In this document: positions 23,246-35,021 of the stretch, piece after piece
Position numbering within the stretch: the first letter of the stretch is position 1
Layout of the letters: every line of letters begins with the position of its first letter
Assembly (NCBI RefSeq): GCF_000715075.1
Contig: NC_134100.1
Span: forward strand, 26,032,609-26,096,608
From: Nicotiana tabacum
Lineage: Eukaryota; Streptophyta; Magnoliopsida; Solanales; Solanaceae
DNA: 64,000 nucleotides
Reading direction: 5' to 3'
Translations under genes and position numbers: made by a program
The notes under the pieces: model-generated
What the model was told of the DNA's origin: nothing
The model's database searches: none
The model's input: only the letters and a program-made list of their open reading frames with translations

Positions 23246-24149
23246 AAAGGTGATCGGCTCCAACCCTGCACCACTATATAATGGCGAGGAGTGATCGATG
23301 CAGCTTTTACCCGAAAGGTCGGGATCTATTTCCATAGGGAGTTAATATTGGTTTGGAGTTGGGTTTCTATCTAATATAGCTACGCGTTTTGCTTTTAATT
23401 GCACTTCTAACCATGCTTGGATTTATTTCTATTCTACTTTTAATGCTATTGATTGCTGAAAATAATTTAAGTACAATATTTTTGTAAGGGTTTTCTCAAT
23501 TGATAAAAAGCACTAGGAAAGTAATTTACACCTAGGCGAGTATCTAATGGGATCTAAAATTTATGACAAGCTTGTTATATTTGGGGTCGTGATATAACCT
23601 TTATACATAATTACTCACTCTATACCTCTCGGAGTTTGAGTGACTTTTCCCTAATTGGGTGTTCAAACAATGCAAGTAAAATTGGATCAAGTCGGGTATT
23701 ACTATCTCTAAGTTTAACCCTTAATTGGGGCTATCAATCTCTTGAATGCACCCCAATTCCTTGTTAGCCTAATTTTTCTAGACTTACTTCCTCTTTCTCA
23801 AGAAGGGTCTAAGTCATAGAGGCACGAATTAGTGTTTGCAACCACTAATTCTACAACTAAAGCATGAATCAAGCTAAATATCACTAGCCCATAAACAATT
23901 AAGCCCTAAAAATGAAGATCCATTAAATACCCACATTAGGGTTGAGTCACAACCCTAGCTAATGGGTTTAGCCACTCATAATCAAGGTATAAATCAAAGA
24001 TGAAGATGAAATATAAGTCATAAAAGTTGATTACATGAATAAAATCAAAAAATAATAGCTAAAGCTGCTCTAAAATTACTCTAAATGGTAAGTACGGCTG
24101 TTCACGAGTTCCCTCATACAAAAAATAACCTAAAAATGTGAAAAAGTTC

Positions 24150-24157
24150 TATTTATA
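24150..24157 (-). promoter_or_regulatory. TATA box in the LTR of Athila A
   Basis: The minus strand reads TGTATAAATAGAAC. The same TATAAATAGA box is found in both LTRs of element B at the equivalent place. Confidence 0.7.
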
Positions 24158-24189
24158 CATAGCTGAATTTACTGGACAAAAGTACCCCT

Positions 24190-24620
24190 ATAGAGGTTCC
24201 GCTATTAGCGAAATACTAGGCGCCTCAGCGCATTGACTTTCGCGGCCGCACAAAAGCAGGCACGGACTGCGTTTATTCTCTTTTGTGCTTGGTCTAGACT
24301 TGATTTCGTGGGGAGCATAAAAGATACCACCTCAGCGTTAGCATCAACCATGGCCACACAATTTAGACACGGACCGCGCTCCTCAGTTAGGCTCACTTTG
24401 TAGGGTCTCTGAACCTTAATCGACGCTCTTAGTAGAAATACTTTTGCGGCCGCATCAGGTATTCCGCGGCCGCAGTTTTTCATTGTGGTCAGCGGTCTCT
24501 ATTGCACCCCAAAACACCTTCTCTGAATCTCAATTCCGCAGACCGCGTAATTGTGGCCGCTTCAGCGGTGGACCTTCCGCGGCCACTCTTTTCCTCCGCA
24601 GTCAACGCTTTTATCTCAGC
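24190..24620. repeat. GC palindrome cluster in the Athila A LTR
   Basis: GCGGCCGC, GCGGACCGCG, GCGGTCAGCGG and related short palindromes occur every 20-40 bp for about 430 bp, directly upstream of the TATA box on the minus strand. The partial LTR at 60-460 repeats the pattern with some CG to TG or CA changes. Confidence 0.75.
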
Positions 24621-24795
24621 TTTGATCTTGTGCAAATTTAACTCCTTCATGAGTTGGTTATGGCTTTCTTGCCTCATTTTGACCAAACCCTGCAGACAAG
24701 CACAATAAGTTAGTTTTCGGGAATACTTTTACACATTTTTGATCCAAAGCCTGAGCAAAAGAGAGCATAAAATAGGCTAGAATCCATAGTTATCA

Positions 24796-26306
24796 ATGCC
24801 GTGCCATTGTTTATATATTATCATGTGAGGGAGAGTGTAAAGCACGAAGGGTGATGCCATGCCATATTATTGAGAGTAAAAGCACGAAGGGTGATGCCAT
24901 GCCATGTTATTTGAGTGTAAAACACGAAGGGTGATGCCGTGCCATGTTATGAGAGTGTAAGCACGAAGAGTGATGTTGTGCAATTTTATTTATACTGTTA
25001 TGCTTTCATGTCATCGTGAGGTCATGGCACGATGGGTGTTTCTATACAGGTGAGGATGAGGGACATGCATTATGACGTGATATCTATTTTCTCGTGTATA
25101 TGTTCATGTCTTTACCTGGAGCAGTTATTGTCGTAATCTTAGATATTATGTGACTTGTTGCTATTGTTCTGTCATTTGTCTCTATATCAATTGTTGTTGT
25201 GTCGCTCATATCTTCTGCTTGTTTAACTTGTGAATATCATGCCTATTTTCCTGCTTTATAATTACACTCATGTCGTATCTATTCTGCTGCATTTTGGTAC
25301 AAGCCTTCCACTATGCTAGTCACTCATGCTTCTACTTGTTAACTTGTAATGATCATGTTCTTCCTTCTTGTTTGTTATATCTGTACTTAAGCCTCCATCA
25401 TGCTAGTTAGTTGAAGTTGATATTCCTTGTTCCCAATTGCTGTCATTACTCACATGCTTTCCACCTAGTCTTTTACTGTTGTTCATATAGTTAGTTATCC
25501 TTGTTCATTATTGCTACTCGCGTATTCCCTACCTTGTGATTTTTGTGATCAGTATTTCTGTCATCTGGTTGGTTCTGTTATACATATATTGGGTGAGGAT
25601 GAGATAAAGAATGAAGGGTGTTGCCGTGCAATTGACTTGATATCTGAGTACATACCTCATGCTATGAAAGTTAAGAATTGACTGTTGCGTATTATTGGTT
25701 TCATTATAAGGAAATGATTGGTCAAGGTATTTGAAAACGCCAAATTGTGATCTCTGTTAATACTCGGTTATTGTTTTTCTTGCGTATCCATTTCGTGTGT
25801 TCTTCTCGATTATATTGTGGTGTTGTTCTATTTCTGATTCACAATATAGGTTTTATCAGTAAGCATCTATTAACTAAAAATCCTCGACACTACTTCGACA
25901 AGGTTAGACAAAATACTTACCAGTACATAGGGTCGGTTGTACTGATACTACACTTATATACATTGCGTACAGATTTTAGGAGCGGAGCTACTGGTGATGT
26001 CGGGTGCTGACTCTGAAGATGTTCATGCTTTCGGGATATAGTTGCCACTTGTCCTTGGTAGCTTAGGTTTTACTAATCTGTTATGTAACTTTCAAACAAA
26101 ACGTGTAATTATTTGCATCAGTTTTGAAAATTCTAAGTCTTAGAAACTCATGAGTCGTACTACTAGTTCTTGGATAAATTTGTAAATGTTCGGATAAGTC
26201 TTTTCTATTTTCCTATAATCTCTTTTGGACTGTATTTAAGGTTAGTTGGCTTACCTAGCAGATCGAGTTAGGTGCCATTAAGACCAGTGATTTTTGGGTC
26301 GTGACA
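24796..26306 (+). repeat. Right part of an older plus-strand LTR
   Basis: The sequence ends TTTTTGGGTCGTGACA, an LTR terminus of the Tekay-like style, and is truncated on the left by the insertion of Athila A. It contains a 40-bp tandem repeat at 24800-24995 (units at 24843, 24883, 24923 and 24962; core CACGAAGGGTGATGCCATGC). No coding content. It appears to interrupt the minus-strand LTR that begins at 26307. Confidence 0.6.
24800..24995 (+). repeat. 40-bp tandem repeat
   Basis: Four units with periods of 40, 40 and 39 bp, built on CACGAAGGGTGATGCC(A/G)TGC and TTATTGAGAGTGTAAAG. Confidence 0.85.
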
Positions 26307-28902
26307 GCAAACGTCGGGCAGCTACCTTGGAATCTCTCAGAAGATCAACTGTACGAAGAAATCAATACCCACCGTGTCCAAAAATACCTGGATCTGCACA
26401 CGAAGTGCAGGGTGTAGCGTGAGTACAACCAACTCAGTAAGTAACAATACTAAATAAAGAGCTAAATATAGTGACAAGCTACACAGTTTTAGTTCAATAT
26501 CAGTAATCTTAACATAGGAAAGTAGGCATGCTTTCAAGTCCGACAATTTAAGTCACATCAGTTAATTCATGTCAAGTTCAAGTAAAATAGGATGCAATAT
26601 CTCTCGAAAATTTCAAAACAGTGATATATGGCAGCTGAGTGCAACAATAATGAAATCAAATGCGTCCTCTCAGAGCCACAATCACTCAGTCCTCCCATTC
26701 ACTCCAACCTCACAATTACCCATTCCTCACAGTCAGTCATTCCTCTCAGTCGCTTAGCACTCACACTCAGTAGGTACATGTGCTCACAGGGGGTGTGTAC
26801 AGACTCCGAAGGAGCTCCTTCAGCCCAAGCGCTATATCAAGCCAATCATGGCATACATCAATGAAACATGCTGCAAAATGAAGCCCGATCCCATGAATCC
26901 TCACAATCTCCTCAGCCTCACTCAGTCATCAACCTCTCCAGTCTCTCGGGCTCTCAGAAATCATAAATATCAGCCTAAACAACAATGATATGATGTATCA
27001 ACAAGGAATAATAGAGACTGAGATATGATATGCAAGTAAAACTGAGATTGAGTACAAATAGCAATTAGTAGGTAATTCAATATGTAACACGGCCCTGTGT
27101 GTCCCAACAGTAGCAACATATAGCCAAAACATGATTTCTAACATGATTTACAATCCAATTTCTATAACACATTGAGAGCATACAACTAGCAACAAATTAT
27201 TCAACTTCACAGTTCCATGGAATGGACCAAGTCACAATTCCTGCAGTACACGCCCACAGGCCCGTCACCTAGCATGTGCGTCACCTCCAAACCAATCACA
27301 AAACACATAGTACAGGGTTTCATACCCTCAGAACCAGATTTAGATCTGTTACTTACCTCAATCCAAGCAAATCTCTACTCTAATATGCCTTTGAATCGCA
27401 AATCAGCCTCTAAACACCTCAAATCTAGCCACAAACAATTCGATACAATCAACACGGGCTAAAAGGAATCAATTTCACTAAAATTATGAAGTTATTAATC
27501 AAAATCTAAAATCGACTCAAAGCCGGCCCCCGAGCCCACGTCTCAAAATTCGACAAAAGCCATAAAATCCAAACACCCATTCAACCACGAGTTCACCCAT
27601 ACCAAAATTACTCAAATCCGATATCAAAATCCAATTCAAGCCTAAAAATTCTAGCCTAGGAACTCTTCTTCATTTTCCCCAATTTTCCACCCCAAATCAC
27701 AAATTTAATGAGGGAATCAAAGGCATAATTATGGAAATTAACAAAAACTAGATAGGAATTATTTACCCCGAACACCCACGCGGAAATCTCTCCAAAAATC
27801 TCCTTTTACCGTGCTCCCAAATCAATTTTGTGTTATGAACTCAAAACCCTCGTTTTTGAAACTTATAATCTGCTAGTTACGCCTTCATCGGGAACGTGAC
27901 CTTCACCTTGCGTTTGCGTAGCACAATTTCGTATGCTGCCCAAAACCTCCTTTGCAAACGCGTTCATCCACTCGCAAACACGATGCTTTATTGACCACTT
28001 ACTTCGTGAATGCGACAACCCTTCCGCGAACACGTAGAACAAATGTGTGGTGTCCCAGCTGCCTCCTCTCTTCTTCACAAACGCGTGACCATTCTTGCGT
28101 TCGCAATGCACACACTGCCCAAACCTTCGCGAACGCGACCCCCTCTTCTCAAACATGAAGAGAAAATCCTCATTAGCCTCCAGGTACACTTTGCAAACGC
28201 GAAGCCTTCCTCGCGAACGCACAAGAGGAAATCACTAACAACAAACACCAGCAGTCTTTAGCCAAAATGCCAAGTCCAAAAATGATCCGCTAACCAACCG
28301 AAACTCACTCGAGGCCCCCAGGACCTCAACCAAACATACCATCAAGTCCCAAAATATCACACGAACTTAGTCGAGACCTCAAACCACCTCAAACAACATC
28401 GAAAACATGAATCGTGCATAGATTCAAGCTTAACAAACTTTGAACTTCAAATTTCTACCAACGACGCCAAAACCTATCAAATCATATCTGATTGACCCTT
28501 AATTTTGCACACAAGTCACAAATGACACAAGGGACCTACTCCAACTTCCGTAATTAGAATCCAACCCCGATATCAAAAAGTCCACTCCTAGTCAAACTTC
28601 CCAAAAATTCAACTTTCGCCATTTCAAGCCTAATTCAACTACAAACCTCCAAATCATAATCCGGATACGGTCCCAAGCATAAAATCACCCAACAGATCTA
28701 ATAGAATCATAAAAACTCCATTCCGGAGTCATTAACACATAGGTAAATATCTGGTCAAACTAAGTGTCTCAATTAACTACAAAATCCCCTCGGACCCGAA
28801 CCGACTAACCCGACAAGTCATATAACAACTGTAAACCACAAAATAAGCAGTAAATGGGGCAATGAGGCTACAACTCTCGAAATGACTGGATGGGTAATTA
28901 CA
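26307..28902 (-). repeat. Minus-strand chromovirus-type LTR, truncated at its 3' end
   Basis: Read on the minus strand it begins TGTAATTACCCATCCAGTCATTTC, comparable to TGTAACAAACCGGCTGGTCATTTC at 32228. It shares with that LTR the CGCGTTCGCGA-type cluster (28225-27880), GGAGTCTGTACAC, GCCATGATTGGCTTGATAT and GGTAGCTGC..GACGTT, then stops at 26307, missing the last 290 bp or so. Plus-strand 26809-26820 is a perfect palindrome AAGGAGCTCCTT, replacing the AAGGG/CCCTT hairpin of the other LTR. It is a solo LTR or a remnant of an older related element. Confidence 0.75.
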
Positions 28903-30773
28903 CGGGAAGCCATTTTATAAGCCCTACCTCATCCCCCACACCCCAAAACACAAAACTTACTCTAGAAAGGGAAGCTCTCAAGAACCTAACTCCTCAAAGG
29001 TCCCTCCACCATACAAGGTAGGTTTTAATGGTGATTCTAAGTTAAATTCAAGTCTCAAACACCTTATCAACATGGGTAAACCCTTTAAATCATTAGATAT
29101 CCGATTGGGACATTATTGTTGAGAAAATAAACGCTAGAACTCGAATTCAAGAGGATTGAACGACAAAAAGGTAATATCTTCACCCTATAATTGATTATAG
29201 CATTGGATTAATGATTATAGACTCTATGTTCATGAGATATGAGTTTATGGGATTGATAGAAAAGCATGAATGGTTATACGTTTGGGTTGTTGATTATTAA
29301 TTAAAGGTGTTGTTTATCTTATGGGTGATGAGGAATGGTATTGATTATAAGAAATTTGAGATTTTAGAATTTTCTAGGAGCAAGAGAATGGGTTGTTGGG
29401 TGTAGAAATACCATCAATAAGGGCTATGAAACTTTATGCCCACCAAGTATTTGAGAAAATGCCTAAGTGACCAAAACATGAGTATTATTGCTAATATGGA
29501 ATCCCTTTGACTCCTATTGCTATAGATTAAAATTGAAAGGGTGGGTGAACGTTGTATTACGCTCAAGAACAGGAAGTTAAGGTATGTGAGGCTAACTCTC
29601 TATGTTTGGGAATGTTAATAATTCTCCCTACACTATGTTTCTTTACGACGTTACTAATTGCCTCATAGATATAGTTAAGCCTAGTTTCTTGAATAGTTGT
29701 AGAACTTCTATTCTCTAACTTCGTAATTCGTTCATGACTTTCATTCCGAACGTTGTGAGCTCAGTACGTAATCAATGTAGACTTGAGTTTGATGCCTATG
29801 AGTCTCAGTCTAGATTACTCAGCATGTCATAAACAGTTGAAGTTTTAGTTTTTATAATCAGCTCATGAATACATGTCTTAGTCTAGTTGTATTCAGTATT
29901 CTAGTATCATGTAACTCAATATGATTCAGTATTTAAGCATCACATATTACAATATGATTATTAGTTCCTGAATTTAAATCCCTAAATGTTGAACACCTAT
30001 ATTTGGGCCTGAGGCTGTAGTTTATGCTTTATGCATGTTTGGGCCTGAGGCAACAGTTTATGCTTTATGCATGTTTGGGCTAGAGGCCGCAGTTATGCAT
30101 ACGTATATTTGGGCCTGAGGCCGTAGCTTGTGCATATATATATTGGTCCCGAGGCCATAGTTTATTCATATAAATAGGTGGTTCATAATTCAGAAGAGGG
30201 AGTATTCATATCCTTACTTCCTTGTTCAGTTATCAGTTATCATTTTAGTTATCAGCTCAATTTCAGCTTCACCATTTATAGTTCTTTCTTTTAGTTGTTT
30301 TATATACCAGTGCAATTCAAATGTACTGATGTCCTTTTCGCTCGGGGACTGCATCTCATGATGCAAGTAATGATATTCAGGTTGAAGATTCAGAGCTTTA
30401 GGATTCTTGTACCAGCTATTTGGTGAGCCCTAGTTCTTTCGAGGCATTATCATTACTTTACAGTTTTTCAGTATTTACAGACAGTCAGTATTCTCAATAC
30501 TTCATTAGAGGCTTCACAGACTAAAGAAATAGTTAGACAGAGTTGTAGTCTTTTCATATTAATCAGTGTTGGCTACAGATATGTTTTAGACTTATAATAG
30601 TGTTTCTTTACTTGATTTATCACTTTCAGTATATCAACATGTTTTAGTTTATCTTCCACATTCAGTATGTTATGATATCACATATTGATTCAGCCAGCCA
30701 GTTGGTTTTCTTAGTCGCATGTAGTCAGGCACTGGTGTAGTGTTACGTCCATGCCAAGGTTCGGGGCGTGATA
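28903..30773 (+). repeat. Plus-strand LTR, 5' end truncated or unclear
   Basis: Ends GGGGCGTGATA, followed 5 nt later by an initiator-Met primer site, so this is the 3' part of a 5' LTR. CATTTTATAAGCC at 28911 may be its TATA region. Near 30001-30165 it carries five 34-36-bp repeats with the core GGGCCTGAGGC. The left border coincides with the terminus of the minus-strand LTR, whose insertion probably removed or displaced the U3. Confidence 0.65.
30001..30165 (+). repeat. 34-36-bp tandem repeat with GGCC-TGA-GGCC cores
   Basis: Units at 30005, 30041, 30077, 30111 and 30145 share TTTGGGCCTGAGG and TTATGC(T/A). The unit at 30111 has perfect GGCC arms around TGA, similar in style to the GAG-loop hairpins of the LTR at 32228. 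Confidence 0.8.
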
Positions 30774-30778
30774 AAGCT

Positions 30779-30790
30779 TGGTATCAGAGC
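30779..30790 (+). other. Initiator-Met primer binding site
   Basis: TGGTATCAGAGC, complementary to the 3' end of plant initiator tRNA-Met, 5 nt after an LTR terminus. Confidence 0.85.
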
Positions 30791-32227
30791 ATTAGGTTCA
30801 AGCGTCCTAGGAAGTTTACCGTGTCCAGTGGAGTTTCCTTTATAGGTATGTGCTGGCCATGTATATAAATGGTTAACTACTAAGACATTCAGGATTTTTT
30901 TATTGTTTCTACTCTAGATCGTGCTATAAAGCTTAGAGCAATAGGTAACCTTCTCTTCCTATCAAACTCTGCACGTATCGAATGGCCAAGTGACAACAAA
31001 AAAAACCAAGGCTCTAGAGATGATGATTGCCTATTGGGATATAATTATGGAGTACATGTTGATAACAAATGAGACTTGAAAGGATATAATAGATAGTAGT
31101 ATATATTAGAGCATAACCTTATCAGAAAGTACAAAAGCAGATATTATGTTTTATGGTTATCAATTTATCTCAGTTACTAGTTGTACAATCTCTCAGTTAA
31201 CAGGTTTATGGTCATTTAGTATGCCAACATTCAATTATTCAGTTACCATATCTCCAATTTTCAATGTATCCAAATAAAGGTGACTTGTGAGTATACAGTG
31301 ATGCTAATGGATGCTAAAAGAAAACGTAAGTAACAGTGATTATAGCGAAATCTTCTCATATTTTAGGTCTGAATTAAGACCCAAAACTCACCGGATGGTG
31401 CAGGAAGTGATTTATCAGATGATGGTATACTCTGAAGGATACGTTTGTGTATGGTAGTCATATGTGTTCTACCTCACAGAACAATTCTTTTTTTAATTCT
31501 TGAAAATGGAACCACAGGTGGGATGCTGGTAGTTTAGATGTCAGACCCCACAGTGTAACAGGTTAAGAAATTAACCACAACGGGTATATAATTGATCACT
31601 ATAGTTTCACATAGAAAAGAGCCTAAGAGACAAATACCTAGGAATCAAAACATTGGTTATTACCAATGATGTATTTTTTTGTACGACTCATACAGATGAC
31701 TAAGAAGATATGATGTACGAAATGAGAACCAAGAGCAGCTGATACTGAATTTCAGGGGATGATTTTAAGTTGTTTAGATTTATTCAAGTCAGAACTAGAA
31801 AGTACCCTGTTAGTATATTAATACAAGAAGTAGTTATTATTGTGAGATAAAAGATATAACAGTTCTCCTTTAGGTGATGTGACTCTGTGTTTAGGCTGGA
31901 TGTTTATAGTCTGTTATGATTTTAAATTGTAGAGAAATTTTAAGGTTAGATATTCCAATTTCGTTTAAGATAGATGAAATTTCCCCAAGTATGATCCATG
32001 GACATAGTTTTAAAAAAAGATAGTATGCGACCATAGAACATGGTCGGATGGTGAGAGAAGTTAAGAATAACCTTATGCTTCACTTTATTTATTCAAAGCA
32101 GAACTAGAAAATATGATGCTACCAGTGGTTAGTAAAAGAATAGTAAGTACGTTTTGAGTAGATACAGTGAACTAGCAATTTCAGCAGAGCTAGTAGATGT
32201 ACGATTTGATTTGCTTAGCTAGGTTAA
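30791..32227 (+). other. Unrecognisable internal remnant of an older element
   Basis: AT-rich sequence after the primer site with stops in all frames. I find no gag, protease, RT or integrase motif. It is cut by the chromovirus insertion at 32228. It may be leader sequence or a strongly decayed or non-coding internal region. Confidence 0.5.
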
Positions 32228-32732
32228 TGTAACAAACCGGCTGGTCATTTCATGATTTATCGCTCTGTTTCCCCCATTTTTGCTTCTTATTACCTTGTTT
32301 AGCTGTATTATGTGTTATCGGGTTGGTTGGCTCGGGTTCGGAGAGGTTTTGATAAGGTTTGAGACACTTAGTCTCTATTGAGTAAACTTAAGTTGGAAAA
32401 GTCAACCGGATATTGACTAATATGATAAAGGGATCATATGTGAGTTACGATGGTTTGGATAGCTTTGGGAGGTGATTTGGGACTTAGGAGAGTGATCGGA
32501 ATGTGTTTTGGAGGTCCGGAGTAGATTTAGACTTGAATTGGCAAAATTGAAATTTTGGCGTTTTTCGGTTGGTAGGTGAGATTTTGATATAAGGGTCGGA
32601 ATGGAATTCTGGAAGTTTCGGGTTTGGTTGAGGTCCCAAGGGCCTCAGGGGAGTTTCGGGTGGTTAAACAGATCATTTCATGTTGAAGGAAATTGCATAA
32701 AAACTGTTGTTGGTGTTGCAATTTTTTGACCT

Positions 32733-33075
32733 TCGCGTTCGCGATGCATGTCCCGCATTCACGAAGGGTTGGGATGTGAGGCTGTGAAGTTGGCCTTCGC
32801 GTTTGCGAAGGTGATCCCGTGATCGCTAAGGGTTGATATCAATGGTCGTTGCATTCGCGAGGGATTAGCTGCATTCGCGTAGAGGAAAGGCGAGCAGCTG
32901 GGTCCAGGTTAATTTGTTCATCGCGTTCGTGGATGGGGAGTCGCGTTCGTGGTGAGTTGGGAAGCTAAGACTTCGTGTTTGCATACAGGGAATCGCGAAC
33001 GCGATGAAGGAAAAAGTGGTCAACATAAGTTTGTGCTTCGCGAATGTGAGGCATTGATCATGTTCACGAAGAAGG
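32733..33075. repeat. CGCGTTCGCGA-type palindrome cluster in the chromovirus LTR
   Basis: Short CpG-dense motifs such as TTCGCGTTCGCGATG, TTCGCGAATG and ATCGCGAACGCGATG recur about every 20-45 bp and stop about 25 bp before the presumed core promoter. The 3' LTR (40753-41080) and the minus-strand LTR (27880-28225) have the same layout. Confidence 0.75.
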
Positions 33076-33098
33076 ATTTTGAATAGCTGGGCAGAATG

Positions 33099-33108
33099 TT
33101 TTAAAAGG
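33099..33108 (+). promoter_or_regulatory. Candidate core promoter of the chromovirus LTR
   Basis: TTTTAAAAGG in an AATGTTTTAAAAGGCC context, conserved in the 3' LTR at 41107-41116. It is chosen for its position after the CpG cluster. It is not a canonical TATA box, so this is tentative. Confidence 0.4.
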
Positions 33109-34114
33109 CCATATCCGCGATTTTGGGTCTAAGTTTCAGCATTATTGGGCGATTTTAGAGCTTTTTGAGGAGGATTGAAGAGGGAATCAAGGGGGAACAC
33201 TTGGAGGTAAGATTTATGGTCTTAATACTCAATCCTAATGTGATTTATACTTAATTAATCATGGAATTTGTGGAATTTAAGCCTAAAAATTGGAAGTTAG
33301 GCCTTGGAAATTGAAGACCTAAATCTAGGGATTTGAGGGGTCATTTGTGGTCGGATTTTGATGTATTTGATATGTATGAACTCGTGAGGGTGTAAGGATT
33401 CTAGTTTTGTGATTTTTATCTTAATCCGAGACGTGTGCCCAGGGGTTCGAGTTTGGCCAATTCTGGATTTTGTGTTGTAATTTAATTACTTTCGAGTGGG
33501 CTTTGTTCCCTTAGCATATATTGATGGTTATGTACTGATTTTGGTTAGATTTGGAGCATCTGGAGGCCAATTCCAGGGGCAAAGGCATCGCGGGCTAGAG
33601 TTTGGACCGGATAGAGGTAAGTAATGATTGTAAATGCTGTCTTGAGGGTATGAAACCCTAGATTTCACATCATTGTGCTATTCTGAGGTGACGCACATGC
33701 TAGAAGACGAGGGTGGGGTCGTCCACCTTGGGGATTGCGACTTAGTCTATCCCCTATGACTGTTTATCTGCGTATTTGATTGAAAACTATTTGTTATCAT
33801 CATGTTTTGGGTTGAATGCCATATTTGGGCCTCGTGCCAACTGTTTTGGACCCTTAGGGAATTTTTAATACTATTCCTCATTGTCTTGACTTTATATTTG
33901 TACTCAGTCAAGCTATATTCTACTGTTTTCATAACTCAACTATGTTTACTCTATTTTGACATTTTAAATGATATTTTGGGCTGAGCATCATATTTTACTG
34001 TGCCCTAGTGATTTTTAGAGATTTCTGACTGAGTAGGGGTGATGGCCTGCATTATGAGGTTATTATGGGATCAGGCTGTGCGTCGCAGCGGTATTGTGCT
34101 GATTCATGATTTTT

Positions 34115-34391
34115 AGGCCGAGGGCCTGAGTTGTACGCCACGAGGTGGCTTGATAGGAGGCCGAGAACCTGTTTGATTATGCCATGATATGGCTTAATAT
34201 TGCGCTTGGGCCGTAAGGGGACCCTTCCGGAGTCTGTACACCCCCAGTAAACATGGGTACACAGTGTGAGATGTGGTATAGCCCGAGGGGCTGATGTTGT
34301 TCCATTTTATTTCCCGAGGGGTTGATACGAGTGATTGTGAGATAGCCCAAGGGGCTGATTCTGTTGGTATTTTGCCCAAGGGGCTGACTTT
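34115..34391 (+). other. Array of mini-hairpins with 3-nt loops
   Basis: Perfect 3-5-bp stems around three bases: AGGCC/GGCCT (34115-34127), GCCAC/GTGGC (34137-34149), GCCAT/ATGGC (34181-34193), AGCCC/GGGCT (34280-34292), CCC/GGG (34313-34321), AGCCC/GGGCT (34344-34356) and GCCC/GGGC (about 34374-34384). The loop is GAG in four, GAT in one and AAG in two. Most are followed by (T)TGAT or CTGA. An AAGGG/CCCTT hairpin lies at 34215-34226. The 3' LTR copy at 42122-42391 keeps most of the stems. The array lies downstream of the presumed promoter, so it would be in the RNA leader. Confidence 0.75.
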
Positions 34392-35021
34392 ATGTGTCTA
34401 TCTTTTCTCACTACTTTTTCATTTACTCGTTTAAACTGCTAAAAGATGTTTCAAAGAGGTTTTTACTCGACTAAGATGTTTCTACATGCTTTTACTATTT
34501 TATTACATTGTTCTAGTGTTATACATCCTCTTTGTAGCATTTTGCTGTGATTTACGTGTTTTCTTATCGCTCAGTTGCCTTTACTTTTATTACTTACTGA
34601 GTTGGCGTACTCGCATTACTCCCTACACTCTGTGTGTAGATTCTGGAGTCTCGGGTCACACTAGCGAGGACTGATTGCTTCCAGTAGGCTGTTCGGAGTT
34701 TACTAGGTAGCTGCTCGGCGTTCGCAGCCCAGTGCTTCTCCTTTTTATCTTTATTTTCCTTGTACTAGCTTTGTAATAGACTGTGTAGTCCTTTTTCATC
34801 TCTTAGACGGATGTTAGATGCTTATGACTGGTGACACCCCAATGTCGGGCTGTGTTTATTTTTGCATTTGTTCTATTTCACTCTATTTTGGGATTTATCA
34901 CCTATTAATGACTTAAGTATGAATTATTATAACTGTTAATTGGTTTGGGGGTTTGTGTTGGCTGGCCTTGTTTCACGATAAGCGCCATCACGACTGGGTC
35001 CGGTTTAGGATCATGACAAGT

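Larger units (their letters stand above)
1..24795 (-). mobile_element. Athila-like LTR retrotransposon A (interrupted, 5' LTR on the right)
   Basis: A minus-strand Ty3/Gypsy element. On the minus strand the order is 5' LTR, tRNA-Asp-type PBS, gag, protease, RT and RNase H, third ORF, PPT and 3' LTR. The left LTR is cut by the window edge. A complete plus-strand element sits inside it at 5021-18728. The FMDD reverse-transcriptase motif, the protease DLGAS motif, the PPT context CTTAAGTTTGGGGAG and an extra ORF after pol are typical of the Athila lineage. There is no integrase. The flanking bases ATGCC at 24796-24800 may be one half of its target duplication; the other half is outside the window. 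Confidence 0.88.
23251..24795 (-). repeat. 5' LTR of Athila A
   Basis: Plus-strand ends are TGATCGGCTCC and TAGTTATCA. It matches the partial LTR at 1-639. Minus-strand order is a GC palindrome cluster (24620-24190), a TATA box (24150-24157), then an R/U5 region with AACCCTAGCTAATGGGT that is shared with element B. Confidence 0.92.
32228..35018 (+). repeat. 5' LTR of the chromovirus
   Basis: From TGTAACAAACCGG to ATCATGACA. A CpG-rich palindrome cluster (32733-33075) is followed by a TATA-like TTTTAAAAGG (33099-33108), then a transcribed part that includes the GAG-loop hairpin array (34115-34391). Compared with the 3' LTR it lacks about 130-150 bp (present at about 40500-40650) near 32610. 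Confidence 0.93.
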
